DNA of 64,000 bases from the NCBI RefSeq assembly GCF_002104765.1, contig NZ_NCXM01000021.1, positions 1 to 64,000 of the forward strand, in the 5' to 3' direction. The notes beneath the pieces were generated by a model that was given only the letters and a program-made list of their open reading frames with translations, did no database searches and was not told the origin of the DNA. A program made the translations under genes and the position numbers. Shown here piece after piece: positions 45,605-53,980 of the stretch. The DNA is from Mycolicibacterium vulneris. Lineage in GTDB: Bacteria > Actinomycetota > Actinomycetes > Mycobacteriales > Mycobacteriaceae. Each line of letters opens with the position of its first letter. Within the stretch, counting starts at the first letter, position 1.

Positions 45605-45834
45605 GATGGTTGTTGTCCTTCGAAACGAAAATGATTTCTCTCGCCAGAGGCTCCCGATCCTCGAAATCCAAAGTAGCGGAAGTCAACAGTGGCGGTGTTC
45701 GCTGACGACGAACGTCGGGCGGCGCTAGGGGCGTTCCCGGGGTCTTTCGCTAAGCGAACGATCAAACGATCCCCGAATTTTTAAGAAAAGGGTCCGGTTC
45801 CTAAGGAATTGCGGTTGTGATCGTGACAGAATTG

Positions 45835-46384
45835 TTATCCGGAGCGAGGGTTGGAGTCGTCCCCGTCCTCTGCACGATGCCCGTCGGTGCAGGGCGGAGC
45901 CAGGGTCCGCGGCCAGGTGTCGATATCGGGGCCGACGACTATCGCCCGACCCGAAGCGAGCAGCGCTCCGGTGCCCAGCGCGGCGACCGCGGGTTCTACG
46001 GTGCGCACCTGTCGGCTATCGCCTTGCTGGGCAAGCAGTTTCGTTGTCAGGTCGGGGCTGAATCAGCCAGTCCTCGACGACCACCTCGTCGGCGCTGCAG
46101 GTCACCGCGTCGTGGTTGGTCGCGAACGCGTACCAATGCGTCGACTTGACGATCGTCGTCGGTACCGGACCGTCAAGCAGGATTTGCTTGGCTTCTCGCT
46201 TGGCTTCGTAATAAGGGAAGCCGTACGTCGACGCCCGTGAGCGCTTGCGAAAGGTCGCGCCCGTTGAACAGGTCGACGCCGTGCTCGCGCGAGATCTCGA
46301 CGATCGCGACGTCGCGCGATTTCAGTCTGGCGACAACGCGGGATCCGGCTGTCCGGTTGCTCCTATGACGGCGATGGTGGTCGA
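45835..46384 (-). pseudogene. Decayed NmrA-like SDR (NAD(P)-binding) gene
   Basis: On the minus strand, four consecutive fragments in shifting frames read as one SDR: TTIAVIGATGQ (about 46381-46349, start codon lost), GSRVVARLKSRDVAIVEISR to LTGVDV (about 46345-46218), FPYYEAKREAKQILLDGPVP to EDWLIQP (about 46214-46050), and LTTKLLAQQGDSRQVRTVEP to a stop at 45835. In family members of roughly 250 residues these parts are joined by about 25-70 more residues at two junctions, so both frameshifts and deletions have occurred. Composition matches the host, suggesting local decay. Confidence 0.75.
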
Positions 46385-46408
46385 TTGATCTTCCCGTAGG
46401 CCACCCGG

Positions 46409-46445
46409 AAAGGGGCCCGGTCCGGTGTTCGGGCCGGGCCCCTTT
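46409..46445. terminator. Strong GC-rich hairpin
   Basis: Perfect 12-bp arms AAAGGGGCCCGG (46409-46420) and CCGGGCCCCTTT (46434-46445) around a 13-base loop. It stands upstream of the SDR remnant. The AAA/TTT ends make it usable in both directions. Probable terminator. Confidence 0.55.
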
Positions 46446-46566
46446 CGCGCGTAGGGTATTCCGACGGTGTTGACCGCCGATCGATGGTTTCAAGCCGTTC
46501 TACCGGGTAATCCACAGCTTGAGTCGCCTTCGGCATGTGGCGTGCGGCGGATGAGCGAGGTGGAGG

Positions 46567-46851
46567 ATGGGCCTGCGAGATCGGGTATTCAGCGTGGTCG
46601 CTTTTCTGCGAGCCGGCTACCCCAGGCGCGCGCCCGAGGTGGGTTACGCACCGCTGCTGGCGCTGCTGCCCCGGCGAGTGTCCGACGACGAGATCATCGC
46701 CATCGCTAAACGACTCCTCACGCCGCGCCGGCACACCATCGACAGCGCCGATGTCGGCGTGGAGATTATCGGCGTCACCGATGAGATGCCGTCCGCCGAC
46801 GACATCGAGCGCGTTCTGGTCGCGGTGCAAGCGGGCCGCCACGACGGCTGA
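46567..46851 (+). CDS. DUF3349-family small protein (Rv0543c-like)
   Basis: A 94-residue helical protein. FLRAGYPRRAPEVGYAPLLA and RVSDDEIIAIAKRLL are typical of DUF3349, a mycobacterial family with solved structures and no known function. GGTGGAGG lies very close upstream of ATG 46567. Its stop is 4 bases before the convergent stop of the endonuclease-like gene. Confidence 0.82.
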   Translation: MGLRDRVFSVVAFLRAGYPRRAPEVGYAPLLALLPRRVSDDEIIAIAKRLLTPRRHTIDSADVGVEIIGVTDEMPSADDIERVLVAVQAGRHDG

Positions 46852-46855
46852 ACCG

Positions 46856-47620
46856 TCAGCCCCGTTGCAGATCCACCACCAGCGGACGGTGGTCGGAAAT
46901 GGTCATGAGGTCGGATTCCACGGGGCCGCCGCGCAGTCGGTGATCGTCGGTCAGGATGTGGTCGAGCTGGCGGTTTGGCAGGTCCGCGGGAAACGTCCGG
47001 GCGGCCGCCAGCGCCCGCATCCCCGACCAACGGCGCACGGTCTTCGGGGTCATGTTCAGGTCCCCGGTCAACAACCGCGGTCCCGGGAAACCGCGCAGGT
47101 CGTGAATCAGTCGGCGCAGCTGGCGCCGGTTCCAGCCCGGGACAAACGACAGGTGCGTGTTGGCCACCGTGAGCCCGCCCAAAGGGGTCCGCATTTGCGC
47201 GATGACCGCCGCCCGCGGCTCCTCGTCGACGATCATGATCCGGTTGGGTCCGGGGAGGTACATCGGAAAGCGCATCGGGATGCGGGGTAACCGCACCACC
47301 TGCCAACTGTCCACCGGATATCGGGACAGCAGCGCGATTCCGTATGCGGCGGTGCCGGGTTGCTCACGGCCGGTCGCGGCCATCCATGTTGCCCCGGGCG
47401 TGCCCGAAATGGCCGCCACGAACCGGTGTTCCACCGCCCCCATGGCTTCGGCCGCCGCGGCGGTCAGGTCCGCGCGCTCGGAGCGGGGCTGATCACAGTC
47501 GACCTCCTGCAAGCTGAGCACGTCCGGGTCAAGGCGTTGCACGCAGTCGCGCAGCCGCCGGACGACGACACCGTCACCGACGGTCCGCCCATGCAAGATG
47601 TTGAACGTCGCGACACGCAT
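46856..47620 (-). CDS. Endonuclease/exonuclease/phosphatase-family hydrolase
   Basis: A 254-residue EEP-fold enzyme: MRVATFNILHGR (Asn), LSLQEVD (metal Glu), VANTHLSF, LTGDLNMTP (Asp/Asn), LDHILTD and ISDHRPL (catalytic His). Members cleave DNA, RNA or phosphodiesters including lipids. ATG 47620 is the natural family start; the frame upstream is noncoding. It lies 59 bases beyond the methyltransferase gene on the same strand and may be the last gene of that operon. Confidence 0.88.
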   Translation of the reverse strand: MRVATFNILHGRTVGDGVVVRRLRDCVQRLDPDVLSLQEVDCDQPRSERADLTAAAAEAMGAVEHRFVAAISGTPGATWMAATGREQPGTAAYGIALLSRYPVDSWQVVRLPRIPMRFPMYLPGPNRIMIVDEEPRAAVIAQMRTPLGGLTVANTHLSFVPGWNRRQLRRLIHDLRGFPGPRLLTGDLNMTPKTVRRWSGMRALAAARTFPADLPNRQLDHILTDDHRLRGGPVESDLMTISDHRPLVVDLQRG

Positions 47621-47679
47621 AGGTTGCCGCCTACCCACTTTCCGCCGCGTGCAGTCGCCGCGGCATGCCACTCGGCGGA

Positions 47680-48306
47680 TCAGCGCGCGCCGGGTACCCC
47701 CTCGCGAGCCGCCACCGACCGCCCGTCGCCGGTATCGAACACGTCGATGACGACATCGCTGTCGCGGTAGCGGCCCGTCGGCGTCAGCCCAGGTGTTTGC
47801 GCGATGACCTCGTGGGCCGCGTCGCCGGTGAGCGGGTAGTCGGCCACCGGGTGACGCCAGTGAGCGGCAACGATATTGGCGCCCGGCGCCATCTTCGGGC
47901 ACTCCCGGCGCAACACCTCGGTCAGGGTGTCGGCCTCCAGGTAATAGGCGACCTCGCTGAGCACCAGCAGGTCGAAGGGTCCGGGCGGCCACGCCGCGTC
48001 CAGCGACGAGCGGGTCAACGTCACCCGATCGCGGCAGCCGGCCTCCCGCAGCCGGGTATCCGCGCTGCGTAACGCCGCCTCGGCGACATCCACCGCGGTC
48101 AGGTGGTCACAACGGCGCGCCAGCCGTGCGGTGAGTGTTCCGATCGAGCAGCCCGGCTCGAATCCGTGTCGGTAGCGGCGCCGTGGCAGCAGCCCAAGGG
48201 TGATCGCGTATTTGCGCTGTTCGTACCACCGGGTCGCCAGCTGCCAAGGATCTTCCGTGCCGACGTACATCTCGTCGAAATAGGCGTCCGGCAGGCGTGC
48301 GGTCAC
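47680..48306 (-). CDS. NodS-like class I SAM-dependent methyltransferase
   Basis: A 208-residue methyltransferase. DEMYVGTEDPWQLATRWYEQ is the conserved N-terminus of NodS-type enzymes; GFEPGCSIGTLTARLA is the SAM-binding motif I; VLSEVAYYL follows. NodS N-methylates deacetylated chitooligosaccharides in rhizobia; here the acceptor is unknown. GTG 48306 overlaps the deacetylase stop by 4 bases (GTGA). Fourth gene of the GT2-ACAD-deacetylase-methyltransferase cassette. Confidence 0.88.
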   Translation of the reverse strand: MTARLPDAYFDEMYVGTEDPWQLATRWYEQRKYAITLGLLPRRRYRHGFEPGCSIGTLTARLARRCDHLTAVDVAEAALRSADTRLREAGCRDRVTLTRSSLDAAWPPGPFDLLVLSEVAYYLEADTLTEVLRRECPKMAPGANIVAAHWRHPVADYPLTGDAAHEVIAQTPGLTPTGRYRDSDVVIDVFDTGDGRSVAAREGVPGAR

Positions 48307-49076
48307 CGAAATACGACCTCGCCCACCGCGAGCAGTCGCGGAAGCACGTAGCCGGGCAAGACGGGAGCCGATTGGCTTCCATTGCGCTCGAACTGACTTC
48401 GATAGAAGTGCGCGGCGCGGCGCTTGCGTTCCGTCGGCCAGCCGGGCGCGGGTACGGAATAGGCCTGCTCCCACGGCACCGCCGGGTCGCCCGGAACTGC
48501 CCAGTGCCACAGCCACACTGGGTATTCCAGCAGCGCGGCGCCGCTGTGCGCACACGCGGCCGCGGCCGCCCGTCCGACGGCTTCGTGATCGGGATGGCCG
48601 TCGCCCCGCCACGTCGCCGCGCACCACGTCCCACGCCCCGCAGCCTCGAGGATTTCGGTCAGCCTCTCGGTGAGTCTGTCTTCGTGGTCCGTCAGCTCAC
48701 CGTCCGGAAAACCCAGGGATATCGGGGGAGGGGTACCCAAAAAACCTGTGGCCCGCCGCAATTCGTATCTGCGGGTGGTCTCCATCCGAAGCCGGTCCGA
48801 GGCCGACACGCCGGGACGCGCGGCCCCGCCATCGCTGACCGAGACGACCTGAACGGCAACTCCCGTCGCGGTCAGTTGTGCAATCGTCGCGCCCAGGCCC
48901 AGGGTTTCGTCATCGGGGTGCGGGGCCACCACGATCAGGCGTGGGCACTCCGCCAGATCCAAGGCCGGCAGCGGCTTCTCGGCAAAAGCCGCCAGCCACA
49001 ACGGAGCCGGCGTGCCGCCGTGGGTCAGCGGCTTGACCGCAAACCTTGCGCAGTTGCTCGCCGGCAAGGTCTTCAT
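48303..49076 (-). CDS. PIG-L/LmbE-family N-deacetylase
   Basis: A 257-residue zinc hydrolase. VVAPHPDDETLGLGATI contains the HPDD zinc and catalytic residues; DGHPDHEAVG supplies the second histidine pair. Relatives such as MshB deacetylate N-acetylglucosamine-type sugars. ATG 49076 overlaps the preceding stop (ATGA). Gene three of the cassette; together with the NodS-like methyltransferase it suggests deacetylation and then N-methylation of an amino sugar. Confidence 0.9.
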   Translation of the reverse strand: MKTLPASNCARFAVKPLTHGGTPAPLWLAAFAEKPLPALDLAECPRLIVVAPHPDDETLGLGATIAQLTATGVAVQVVSVSDGGAARPGVSASDRLRMETTRRYELRRATGFLGTPPPISLGFPDGELTDHEDRLTERLTEILEAAGRGTWCAATWRGDGHPDHEAVGRAAAAACAHSGAALLEYPVWLWHWAVPGDPAVPWEQAYSVPAPGWPTERKRRAAHFYRSQFERNGSQSAPVLPGYVLPRLLAVGEVVFR

Positions 49077-50026
49077 GGGGCCCTCATCGCCTGCTGGCCC
49101 GCCAGCCGTCCGAGCTCGGCCAGGTCCCGTTCGGCGTGGCTCTGCCGGATGTAGATGCTCAGATCCGCGACCCGTTGCGCGTGCCGGCCGTCCTGGCACA
49201 GTGGGCCGGGGCCCAACGCCCGTCCGGTGCGGGTGATGGCTTCGTCGACGGCGTGTTCCACCACCGTGCGGACGCGGCGGGCAAGCAGTTGCGCCCTACC
49301 GGACTTGTCGAACGGGTCATCGTCGACCTGGCTCGCGGCCGCGGCCAGGATCGCGTCGCTGGCGGCCAGCGCGGCGTCCACCGCGCCCAGGTGCGCCAGG
49401 GAGTAGGCGTCGGCCGATTGGCTTGCGGCGCAACGGTATAGCGGATCGGCAACCCTGCGTGCCCCGCCGAGCCAGCAGGCGGCCACGCCAATTGCGCCGT
49501 GCCAGAATCCGGGTCGGGTCAGATAGTCGCCGGGGTCGCCGACGGCGACCGCGTGGGTGTTGGTGAACTGAACCGGCCTGGTGTCACTGCCGGCCATCCC
49601 GGCGTTCCACCAGGTGCTGGGCAACGCCTTGACCGTCGGGTCCGTCGCGGTGACCGCGAACAGGCCGCGCGTTCCGTCGTCGAGCCGCGCGGTGACCAGC
49701 GCATGGGTGCAGAACCCCGCGCCCGAACACCACACCTTGGTGCCGTTCAGGATGAAGGCACCGTTGTTGTCGGTGGCGGTCAGCACCGCGTCTGGGGCCT
49801 CGGCCGCCCACACGCCCCAGAGCTGTCCGGGTTCGGGCGGCTTGCCGCCCAATTCGTGAAGTATCGCGACCGCATCCACATGCGCCTCGGCAACCCTGGC
49901 GGCCACGATGTTGTCCTCGGCCAGCTGGGCCAGCCGTTGCCAGCGCTCGGCGGTACGCCCTGAGGCGGGCAGCGGAAGCTCGAGTCGTTCCGACTCCAGC
50001 CAGTGCTTGACCAAACCCGCCGTCAC
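49073..50026 (-). CDS. Acyl-CoA dehydrogenase-like flavoprotein (short)
   Basis: A 317-residue protein with acyl-CoA-dehydrogenase features: LWGVWAAEAPDAVL and LNGTKVWCSGAGFCTHALV form the flavin-binding middle strand region, and a helical C-terminus follows. It is shorter than typical members (about 380), lacking much of the N-terminal helical domain, and I do not see the usual catalytic glutamate position clearly. GTG 50026 overlaps the glycosyltransferase stop (GTGA). It may oxidise a carrier-bound or sugar-linked substrate in the cassette's pathway. Confidence 0.8.
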   Translation of the reverse strand: MTAGLVKHWLESERLELPLPASGRTAERWQRLAQLAEDNIVAARVAEAHVDAVAILHELGGKPPEPGQLWGVWAAEAPDAVLTATDNNGAFILNGTKVWCSGAGFCTHALVTARLDDGTRGLFAVTATDPTVKALPSTWWNAGMAGSDTRPVQFTNTHAVAVGDPGDYLTRPGFWHGAIGVAACWLGGARRVADPLYRCAASQSADAYSLAHLGAVDAALAASDAILAAAASQVDDDPFDKSGRAQLLARRVRTVVEHAVDEAITRTGRALGPGPLCQDGRHAQRVADLSIYIRQSHAERDLAELGRLAGQQAMRAP

Positions 50027-50748
50027 GCGCAATCACCCGCCGCCGATCTCCCCAATTGCCGGAGGTGATGGGCGAAACCCAAAGGGGCCCGAGCCTGGGT
50101 TCGCGCCGACGTGATCACCGACAATTCGGTGTCACGATGTATGCAATAGCCGGCGGCGTCGAACCGCTCGACCAGGTCGACGTCCTCGCCCGTGGGCAAG
50201 GGGCGGAAACCGCCCACGCGCCAATATGCCCGAGCGCTGAAGCCCATGTTGGCGCCGTGGATGTGTTCGTGATCCTCGTGTCCATGTGCGGTATCGGCTT
50301 GGTAGCACCGCATGTAGCGGTCGACGACGTCGGCATTGTGCTGGCGCCAGTCGGTGACGCGCACGACACCCAAAACCATGTCGGCGCCGACGCCCAGCTG
50401 ATGGACCAGCCAGTCCGGGTCCACCCGGCTGTCGGCGTCGGTGGTGGCAAACCAGCTTTTGGGGCCGTCCCGCAACAGCGATCGGGCGTAACCGAAGCCG
50501 ACCGCACGGGCCGCCCCGACGTTGTGCACGTCGACGCTGATGAAGTGCACGTCGGGCCCGTATTCGCCGGCCAGCTCGTCGCTGCCGTCGTCGCAGTTGT
50601 CCAGCACCACCACGATCGTGACGGGGATCGGAGCACACAGGGCGGCGGTCAGCACCGCGCGCAGGCAGGCCGGCAGCTTTGCCCGCTCATTGTGGGCGGG
50701 GATCACTACGGCGGCAGCGTCATAAGCGCATTGCACGGCGGTTGACAT
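50023..50748 (-). CDS. Family 2 glycosyltransferase
   Basis: A 241-residue GT-A fold glycosyltransferase: VVIPAHNERAKLPACLRAVL at the start, VVLDNCDDGSDE, the metal-binding TTDADSRVDPDWL and GANMGFSARAY with FRPLPTGEDVDL as the acceptor/catalytic region. No membrane helices are seen. ATG 50748 gives the normal N-terminus. First gene of a four-gene set joined by 4-base overlaps, so translation is coupled throughout. Sugar donor unknown. Confidence 0.9.
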   Translation of the reverse strand: MSTAVQCAYDAAAVVIPAHNERAKLPACLRAVLTAALCAPIPVTIVVVLDNCDDGSDELAGEYGPDVHFISVDVHNVGAARAVGFGYARSLLRDGPKSWFATTDADSRVDPDWLVHQLGVGADMVLGVVRVTDWRQHNADVVDRYMRCYQADTAHGHEDHEHIHGANMGFSARAYWRVGGFRPLPTGEDVDLVERFDAAGYCIHRDTELSVITSARTQARAPLGFAHHLRQLGRSAAGDCA

Positions 50749-50839
50749 AACCCGAAGATTTCCCAACTTGCCACAGGTTAAAACAGCTTGCCTCCGTTGC
50801 AGGTTGCTTCCACCGCAGGCCGGGTATGACCTATGCACC

Positions 50840-51415
50840 ATGGCAGCCACCGACGCCCAGCCCGACGCACCCGGGTGTGCCACGCGGTTGCGGGATGCAC
50901 TGCGTGGGGCGGCGTCGGCGCTCAAGGAGAACGGACCGCGTTTCGCCTTGGCCGGCAGCTACGCGTTATGGGCTTACGGGGCACCGGAACCCAGCCACGA
51001 CGTGGATCTGGTGGTGGCGGAGTCCGATGTGGAAGCGGCCGTGGCGACCCTGGCCGACGCCGGGTTCGTCATCGAGCGCCCGCCGGAGGATTGGCTGTTC
51101 AAGGCCCGCATCGCCGACAAGCTCGTCGATGTCCTGCACCGGCTCAACGGGGTACCGGTCGATACCGGCACCCTGGACCGCGCCGAACCACACGACGTGT
51201 TGGCCATCAGCATGCCGGTGCTACCGCCAACCATGGTGCTCGTGCAGCAGCTGCGCGCGTTGCACGAGCACTATTGCGACTTCGCCAAGTTGCTGCCCGC
51301 GGTGCGCGCGGTGCGCGAACGGATCGACTGGGAGGCCATCAGGACGCTGACCGCCGACAACGATTACGCGGTCGCGTTCTTGGTGCTGGTCGACCGGCTC
51401 GGCCTCACCGGCTAG
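50840..51415 (+). CDS. Nucleotidyltransferase-fold protein
   Basis: A 191-residue protein with the minimal nucleotidyltransferase signature FALAGSYALWAYGAPEPSHDVDLVV (GS motif and D-x-D) followed by DKLVDVLHRLNG, similar to AbiEii/MNT-type proteins. Some relatives are toxins that modify tRNA, others are antitoxins; no toxin partner is next to it. ATG 50840 is used. Its stop overlaps the convergent DUF7218 stop in the palindrome CTAG (51412-51415). Confidence 0.78.
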   Translation: MAATDAQPDAPGCATRLRDALRGAASALKENGPRFALAGSYALWAYGAPEPSHDVDLVVAESDVEAAVATLADAGFVIERPPEDWLFKARIADKLVDVLHRLNGVPVDTGTLDRAEPHDVLAISMPVLPPTMVLVQQLRALHEHYCDFAKLLPAVRAVRERIDWEAIRTLTADNDYAVAFLVLVDRLGLTG

Positions 51416-51669
51416 TGATTACGCAGTTTTACCACCAGCTTGTCTTTGCTCAGGCTTGAATAGCCCGACATGCCAAGCTCTTTGGCGCGTTTCTTGAGTT
51501 CCGGCACTGTCCAGTCCTGGTACGAGCCGGACTTGCCGCCCCTGCGGGCGACCTTCGACTTACCCTGTCCGGCGGCCGCATTCGAAATCCGTGCGGCCTT
51601 TTCCTTTGAGTCGCCCTCCTTGCGCAAATCCTGGTACAACTTTTCGTTCTTGATCGACGAACGCGGCAT
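51412..51669 (-). CDS. DUF7218/Rho-N-domain small basic protein
   Basis: An 85-residue, highly basic protein. The N-terminal half (SSIKNEKLYQDLRKEGDSKE, AARISNAAA) is the DUF7218 pattern of a plasmid-stabilisation/KGG-type stress family; the C-terminal half (DWTVPELKKRAKELGMSGYS) is a Rho termination-factor N-terminal or SAP-like helix set. It may bind nucleic acid. ATG 51669 is used. Confidence 0.85.
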   Translation of the reverse strand: MPRSSIKNEKLYQDLRKEGDSKEKAARISNAAAGQGKSKVARRGGKSGSYQDWTVPELKKRAKELGMSGYSSLSKDKLVVKLRNH

Positions 51670-51743
51670 GGTTCACCCTCCTGTCCACGATGAGACGCCC
51701 TAACTCTCCGAATGCCCGCCCCGGGCGGATAAAAAACCACGTC

Positions 51744-52105
51744 CTAGGCGGGAACCGGGTCTGTGCGCCGCTCCCAGCACCGGTGCCGTGCGAGAGCGGC
51801 GGCGAATTCCTCGACGAAGCGGTCCGGGAACTCGTCGGCCGCGGCCTTGGTGGTGATGACGGATTGATCGTTGAGCACGTCGGTGTCCTCGGCCAGGCGG
51901 TCGGTGATACCGGCGGTGCGCAGCAGGTCAACGTCCGCATCTTGCCCACCGGCCGCACCGGAACTTGTTCCTTGGGAATGATTTTCGTTGCGTCGAGCAG
52001 GTCGAAATCGAACTTGAACTCGTCGGCCTCGGCGACGAGCTGCACGCCGAGCTCCCACTCCGGGTATTGGCCCGACTCGATGGCCTCCTCCGGCAAACGG
52101 CACAA
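51744..52105 (-). pseudogene. katE: Catalase (KatE-type) remnant
   Basis: The minus strand first reads EEAIESGQYPEWELGVQ and FDFDLLDATKIIP to PVRPVGKM (about 52105-51938), which is a conserved mid-region of monofunctional heme catalases. After a frame change it reads LLRTAGITDRLAEDTDVL and FPDRFVEEFAAALARHR to a stop at 51744, the C-terminal end of large-subunit catalases. The N-terminus with the catalytic histidine and much of the C-terminal domain are missing, so this is a deletion remnant. It lies between the DUF7218 and CheB genes. Confidence 0.78.
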
Positions 52106-52160
52106 ATGCGGCCCTATTCATCAGGTGGGGGTTGCCTACCATCTATAGGGGTAGTCGAAA

Positions 52161-53177
52161 GTGGTGGTTCAGACGGCTGAAGTCGGCGCCCTGCAAGGTG
52201 TGGTAGGAATCGGTGCGTCGGCGGGTGGAGTCGAAGCGCTGTCGAAACTCGCCGCAGGGTTGTCGGCGGACGTGCCTTACGCCTATCTGATGGTTCTGCA
52301 CGTGCCCGCGGGGGCGCCCAGCGTCCTGGCTCGCATCGTGGATCGCAGCGGTCCGTTGCCCGCGGTCGCCGCCGAGGATGGCACGGCCCTCGAGCCCGGC
52401 CGCATCTACGTCGGCATTCCGGACCGCCATCTGCTGGTCGCCGACCATCACGTGCTGCTGTCGCAGGGACCCACCGAGAACGGGTACCGGCCCGCGATCA
52501 ACGCCTTGTTCCGCTCGGTGGCTTTGACGTTTGGGGCTCGCGCGGTCGGTGTGCTGCTCTCCGGTGTGCTCGACGACGGCGTGCTGGGGATGGCCGCCAT
52601 CCGCTCGCGCGGCGGCGTCACCATCGGCCAGTCACCCGAGGACGCGTTGTTCCCGGCGATGCCGACCAACGCCGTCGACGCGGGCGTGGTGGACAAGCAG
52701 GCTACGGCGGCCGACATCGGCGCGGTCCTCAAAGAGCTGTCGCACCGAGAGATAGAGGAACCCGACATGGAACGCGACGCCGCGATGGAATTGGAGAACC
52801 GCATCGCCAAGACTTCAAGGTTCTCGACCGATTTCGACACTGAACAACTGGGCACGCCTTCGGGCTACACCTGCCCGGACTGCAACGGCTCGCTGGTATC
52901 CATCAGCGACAAGAATTTTCGTTGCCAGGTTGGCCATGCCTGGACGGCGGAGCCCCTGCTGACCGCCCAGGAGAAAGAGGTCGAAGGCGCGCTGTGGGTG
53001 GCGCTGCGCAGCTTGCAGGAGAAGGCCAGGTTGGCCCGAGACCTGGCCGGTAAGACCCGACCCGGTCTGCTCGCCCGCCGCTATGCGGCCGTCGCCGAGG
53101 AAACCGAACATGCGCTGGGTGTGCTCAGCGAGCGGCTGTCGGCCACCGCTGCGCACGGCGGTGAGCCCGGTGACTGA
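52161..53177 (+). CDS. CheB-type protein-glutamate methylesterase without receiver domain
   Basis: A 338-residue protein. The catalytic domain has the serine in GIGASAGG (Ser20), His47 in VLHVPAG and the aspartate in SGVLDDG (Asp139); PAINALFRSVA is also conserved. There is no N-terminal receiver, so it is not regulated as in chemotaxis. After residue 215 comes an extension with YTCPDCNGSL and CQVGH, possibly a zinc ribbon, and a helical end. GTG 52161 is the start. It overlaps the next gene by 8 bases. Confidence 0.88.
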   Translation: MVVQTAEVGALQGVVGIGASAGGVEALSKLAAGLSADVPYAYLMVLHVPAGAPSVLARIVDRSGPLPAVAAEDGTALEPGRIYVGIPDRHLLVADHHVLLSQGPTENGYRPAINALFRSVALTFGARAVGVLLSGVLDDGVLGMAAIRSRGGVTIGQSPEDALFPAMPTNAVDAGVVDKQATAADIGAVLKELSHREIEEPDMERDAAMELENRIAKTSRFSTDFDTEQLGTPSGYTCPDCNGSLVSISDKNFRCQVGHAWTAEPLLTAQEKEVEGALWVALRSLQEKARLARDLAGKTRPGLLARRYAAVAEETEHALGVLSERLSATAAHGGEPGD

Positions 53178-53928
53178 CTTCGGTCTCGCCGTCCAGATCG
53201 AACTGGACTCACAGCGGAGCGTACCCATCCTGATCGTGGAGGGCCTGCTGGACAGCTCGACCTATCGAACCGTCCGCGACACCGTCATCAAGGTCGCGAT
53301 CGACGAGCCGCGCGCGGTCATCGTCGACGTCAACCGTCTGCACGCGCCGTCGGCCTCGGCGTGGACGGTGTTCACCAGCGCGCGCTGGCACGTCAGCGTG
53401 TGGCCCGACGTGCCGATCCTGCTGGTGTGCGCCGACCCGCGGGTGCAGCGGGAGATCAGCGCGGCCGGTATCACCCGGTATGTGCCAGTGCATTCCACCC
53501 GGGAGCTTGCGTTCGAGTCCACACGGGGCCACTCCTTCAAGGTTCGGCGGCGGGCGCGCACCGAGTTGGCGCGCAACATCAGCAGCGTCGATGTCGCCCG
53601 CAGCGTGATCGCCGATTGGCTCACCCAATGGGGCCTTGCCGAGACGGTCCGGGTCGCGGCGACGGTGGCTACCGTCTTCGTCGAAAACGCGCTCGACCAC
53701 ACCGAGAGCGCACCCGTGTTGCTTGTCGAGAGCTATCAGGACAGCGTCACAGTCGCGGTGGAGGACGGCAGTTTCCACCTTCCTGGGCGGCATGAGGACG
53801 CCGACCACGGCGCCGACATCGTCTCCGGGCTGGCCATCGTTACCGCGCTGTGCCGGGTGTGGGGCGCCACCCCCACGTCGTCGGGCAAGACGGTCTGGGG
53901 ATTGATCGGACCGGAAAACCAGCTCTGA
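53170..53928 (+). CDS. STAS plus HATPase (anti-sigma-type) protein
   Basis: A 252-residue protein. Residues 1 to about 120 form a STAS-like domain (VPILIVEGLLDSSTYRTVRD, VIVDVNRLHA), and about 130-250 form an RsbW-type ATPase domain with FVENALDHTES and IVSGLAIVTAL. Such fusions act in partner-switching control of sigma factors or in signalling. GTG 53170 is used (GTG 53161 is an alternative). The overlap with the cheB gene implies one operon; it is followed 52 bases later by the CheR-PAS gene. Confidence 0.82.
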   Translation: MTDFGLAVQIELDSQRSVPILIVEGLLDSSTYRTVRDTVIKVAIDEPRAVIVDVNRLHAPSASAWTVFTSARWHVSVWPDVPILLVCADPRVQREISAAGITRYVPVHSTRELAFESTRGHSFKVRRRARTELARNISSVDVARSVIADWLTQWGLAETVRVAATVATVFVENALDHTESAPVLLVESYQDSVTVAVEDGSFHLPGRHEDADHGADIVSGLAIVTALCRVWGATPTSSGKTVWGLIGPENQL

Positions 53929-53980
53929 CGCCGCGAGTAATGTTCAAGTCCTTCAGTGAACGCTGATTGGCGGGACTTGG

